DNA from: Nitrospinota bacterium
GTDB lineage: Bacteria > Nitrospinota > Nitrospinia > UBA9942
Assembly: GCA_003489165.1 (NCBI GenBank)
Contig: DNJG01000155.1
Coordinates: 1,740 to 8,818 of the forward strand
Direction of reading: 5' to 3'
Length of the DNA: 7,079 nt
Positions 5,898-7,079 of the stretch are shown here, one piece after another. The position numbers were made by a program, and so were the translations under genes. The first letter of the stretch is position 1. Every line of letters begins with the position of its first letter. The notes under the pieces are model-generated. The model worked only from the letters and a program-made list of their open reading frames with translations, made no database searches and was not told the DNA's origin.

Positions 5898-6965
5898 TGA
5901 AAAATTATTATAAAGTGTATCTCTCTCTACTGGTATCCTGCCTGCCTCTTTAATCATCCTTATCAACTCATCTTTAGTGAGTGATTGCTCTGTCTCTGCA
6001 CCTGCAGAGTGTGTAATCTTTTCCTCAACCACTGTCCCGTCTATATCATCAACCCCGAATGAGAGTGAAATCTGGGCGAGTTTTGGTCCAACCATAATCC
6101 AGAATGCCTTTATATGTTGGAAATTATCAAGCATAAGACAAGCAATCGCCAATACCCTTAAATCAAGATTTCCTGTTGTCTTTGATATGGAATCAAGTTC
6201 GGTATTCTTTGGATGAAAGGCGAGGGGGATAAAGGACATAAATCCGCCTGTCTCATCCTGAAGTTCTCTCAATTTAATCAGGTGGTCAATCCTCTCTTCA
6301 ACAATTTCTATGTGTCCGTAAAGCATTGTGGCATTACTCCTCATCCCTATCTGATGGGCTGTTTTGTGGACATTCAGCCACTCTTCGCCGCTGATTTTTT
6401 CAGGACATATTTTCTTTCTGACTCTTTCTGCAAAAATTTCAGCACCGCCACCGGGGATAGAGCCGAGTCCTGCATTCCTTAATTTTATAAGTGTATCCTT
6501 TATTGGTAGGTTTGCTATTCTTGATAAATATTCAATTTCAACAGCAGTAAAACCCTGTATGTGAACATCAGGGTATTCTCTGTGAAGGGCAGTGAGCATA
6601 TCTATGTAATATTGAAGTGGCAAATTTGGATGAAGCCCCCCGACAATATGAAATTCACTCACTCCGTAACGGCGTTCTCCTGCCGATGATAGCACGCCTT
6701 CAACAGTCATTGTATAAGCGCCGTCCTCATCACTGTCTTTACTAAAGGCACAGAAGCGGCACCTGTTTACACATATATTTGTATGGTTGATGTGTCGGTT
6801 ACTGATAAAATAAGCCCTATCACCATTTTTCCTTTCCCTTACAATATTTGCAAGGTAACCAATAGTAAGAAGGTCAGGGGATTTGAATAGTGTAACCCCA
6901 TCCTCAAAAGAGAGTCTTTGATTATTGTTCACCTTTTCTTCTATCTTTTTTAAGTTTTTGTTCAT
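5892..6965 (-). CDS. mqnE: Aminodeoxyfutalosine synthase (radical SAM)
   Basis: Radical SAM enzyme that adds the adenosyl radical from SAM to the MqnA product and, after rearrangement and decarboxylation, gives 6-amino-6-deoxyfutalosine (EC 2.5.1.120). It is 357 residues. The cluster cysteines are C65, C69 and C72 in CVNRCRFC, preceded by NRHINHTN and followed by AF. HIVGGLHP (106-113), PGGGAE (171-176), HIKAFWIM, VGPKLAQ, DIDGTVVEEKI and the tail PVERDTLYN are characteristic of MqnE rather than MqnC. The start at 6965 gives the expected N-terminus (KIEEKVNNNQRLSFEDG). There is no Shine-Dalgarno before it, and a TATAAT lies only nine bases upstream, so the mRNA may be leaderless. It is the first gene of the mqn operon visible here. 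Its presence implies the aminofutalosine branch, which needs a deaminase encoded elsewhere. Confidence 0.95.
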   Translation of the reverse strand: MNKNLKKIEEKVNNNQRLSFEDGVTLFKSPDLLTIGYLANIVRERKNGDRAYFISNRHINHTNICVNRCRFCAFSKDSDEDGAYTMTVEGVLSSAGERRYGVSEFHIVGGLHPNLPLQYYIDMLTALHREYPDVHIQGFTAVEIEYLSRIANLPIKDTLIKLRNAGLGSIPGGGAEIFAERVRKKICPEKISGEEWLNVHKTAHQIGMRSNATMLYGHIEIVEERIDHLIKLRELQDETGGFMSFIPLAFHPKNTELDSISKTTGNLDLRVLAIACLMLDNFQHIKAFWIMVGPKLAQISLSFGVDDIDGTVVEEKITHSAGAETEQSLTKDELIRMIKEAGRIPVERDTLYNNFSG

Positions 6966-6974
6966 AGATGTGAA

Positions 6975-6980
6975 ATTATA
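6975..6980 (-). promoter_or_regulatory. Candidate -10 box for the mqn operon
   Basis: The minus strand reads TATAAT (6980-6975), a perfect consensus, nine bases before the mqnE ATG. Transcription would start at about 6968, leaving a leader of only a few bases. No good -35 is found at 16-18 bp; that position falls within the inverted repeat at 6986-7041. An upstream promoter outside the window is an alternative. Confidence 0.4.
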
Positions 6981-6985
6981 AAAAC

Positions 6986-7041
6986 TCTAAGGAATTCAGG
7001 AAGGCATGAAAAAATATTCCTGTATTCCTGATTTCCTAAGA
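6986..7041. repeat. Inverted octamer repeat element upstream of mqnE
   Basis: TCTAAGGAATTCAGGAA (6986-7002) and TTCCTGATTTCCTAAGA (7025-7041) are reverse complements at 15 of 17 positions, separated by 22 bases. Inside the right half TATTCCTG is repeated in tandem (7015-7022, 7023-7030), giving a second pairing register (6990-7002 with 7017-7029, 12 of 13). The 8-bp unit and inverted halves resemble the array inside lpxK. The flanking sequence to 7079 shows no gene. Confidence 0.75.
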
Positions 7042-7079
7042 AAATTAGGTTTTTGTTCCTGTATTATTTTGGTCTATAT

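Noticed and set aside
7035..7054. CCTAA-GAAAA-TTAGG hairpin followed by TTTTT, resembling a plus-strand rho-independent terminator
   Set aside because: The stem is only 5 bp with two G-C pairs, and no plus-strand gene ends upstream of it. It is better explained as part of the octamer repeat neighbourhood.

Overview
This AT-rich window appears to come from a Gram-negative bacterium that makes lipid A (LpxK), molybdenum cofactor (MobA) and menaquinone by the futalosine route (MqnE, MqnA, MqnC). That mix fits an anaerobic or microaerobic respirer such as a Nitrospirota, Desulfobacterota or related lineage. The lineage is inferred from gene content and repeat style, not from a marker gene.

Layout. 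Positions 1-620 (minus) hold the N-terminal 206 residues of a DeaD/CshA-type DEAD-box RNA helicase that runs off the left edge. Positions 621-930 are a divergent intergenic region. It has a structured segment just upstream of the helicase ribosome-binding site, a candidate helicase promoter, and a 98-bp segment bounded by 15-bp inverted repeats. Positions 931-3130 (plus) are a compact cluster: lpxK, a small cupin lipoprotein overlapping it by 4 bp, and mobA. Positions 3090-6965 (minus) are a menaquinone operon transcribed in the order mqnE, mqnA, NDUFA9-like NAD(P)-binding protein, mqnC, with 9-bp spacing or short overlaps between genes. mobA and mqnC converge and their coding ends overlap by 41 bp. 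Positions 6966-7079 are non-coding upstream sequence for the mqn operon.

How the genes work together. MqnA dehydrates chorismate and MqnE joins the product to S-adenosylmethionine to give aminofutalosine. After steps whose genes (mqnB and a deaminase) are not in this window, MqnC cyclises dehypoxanthine futalosine. The reductase-like gene sits inside this operon with overlaps on both sides, so it is probably co-expressed and functionally linked, but its substrate is unknown.

The most unusual signal is a set of three short-unit (7-8 bp) repeat arrays. Two lie in frame inside conserved enzyme genes (lpxK 1561-1640, mqnC 3364-3398). One lies upstream of mqnE (6986-7041). Two of the three have inverted halves that could fold into long hairpins, and all three have related G/A-rich units. 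They look like a family of small palindromic or tandem elements that the proteins tolerate as inserted surface peptides.
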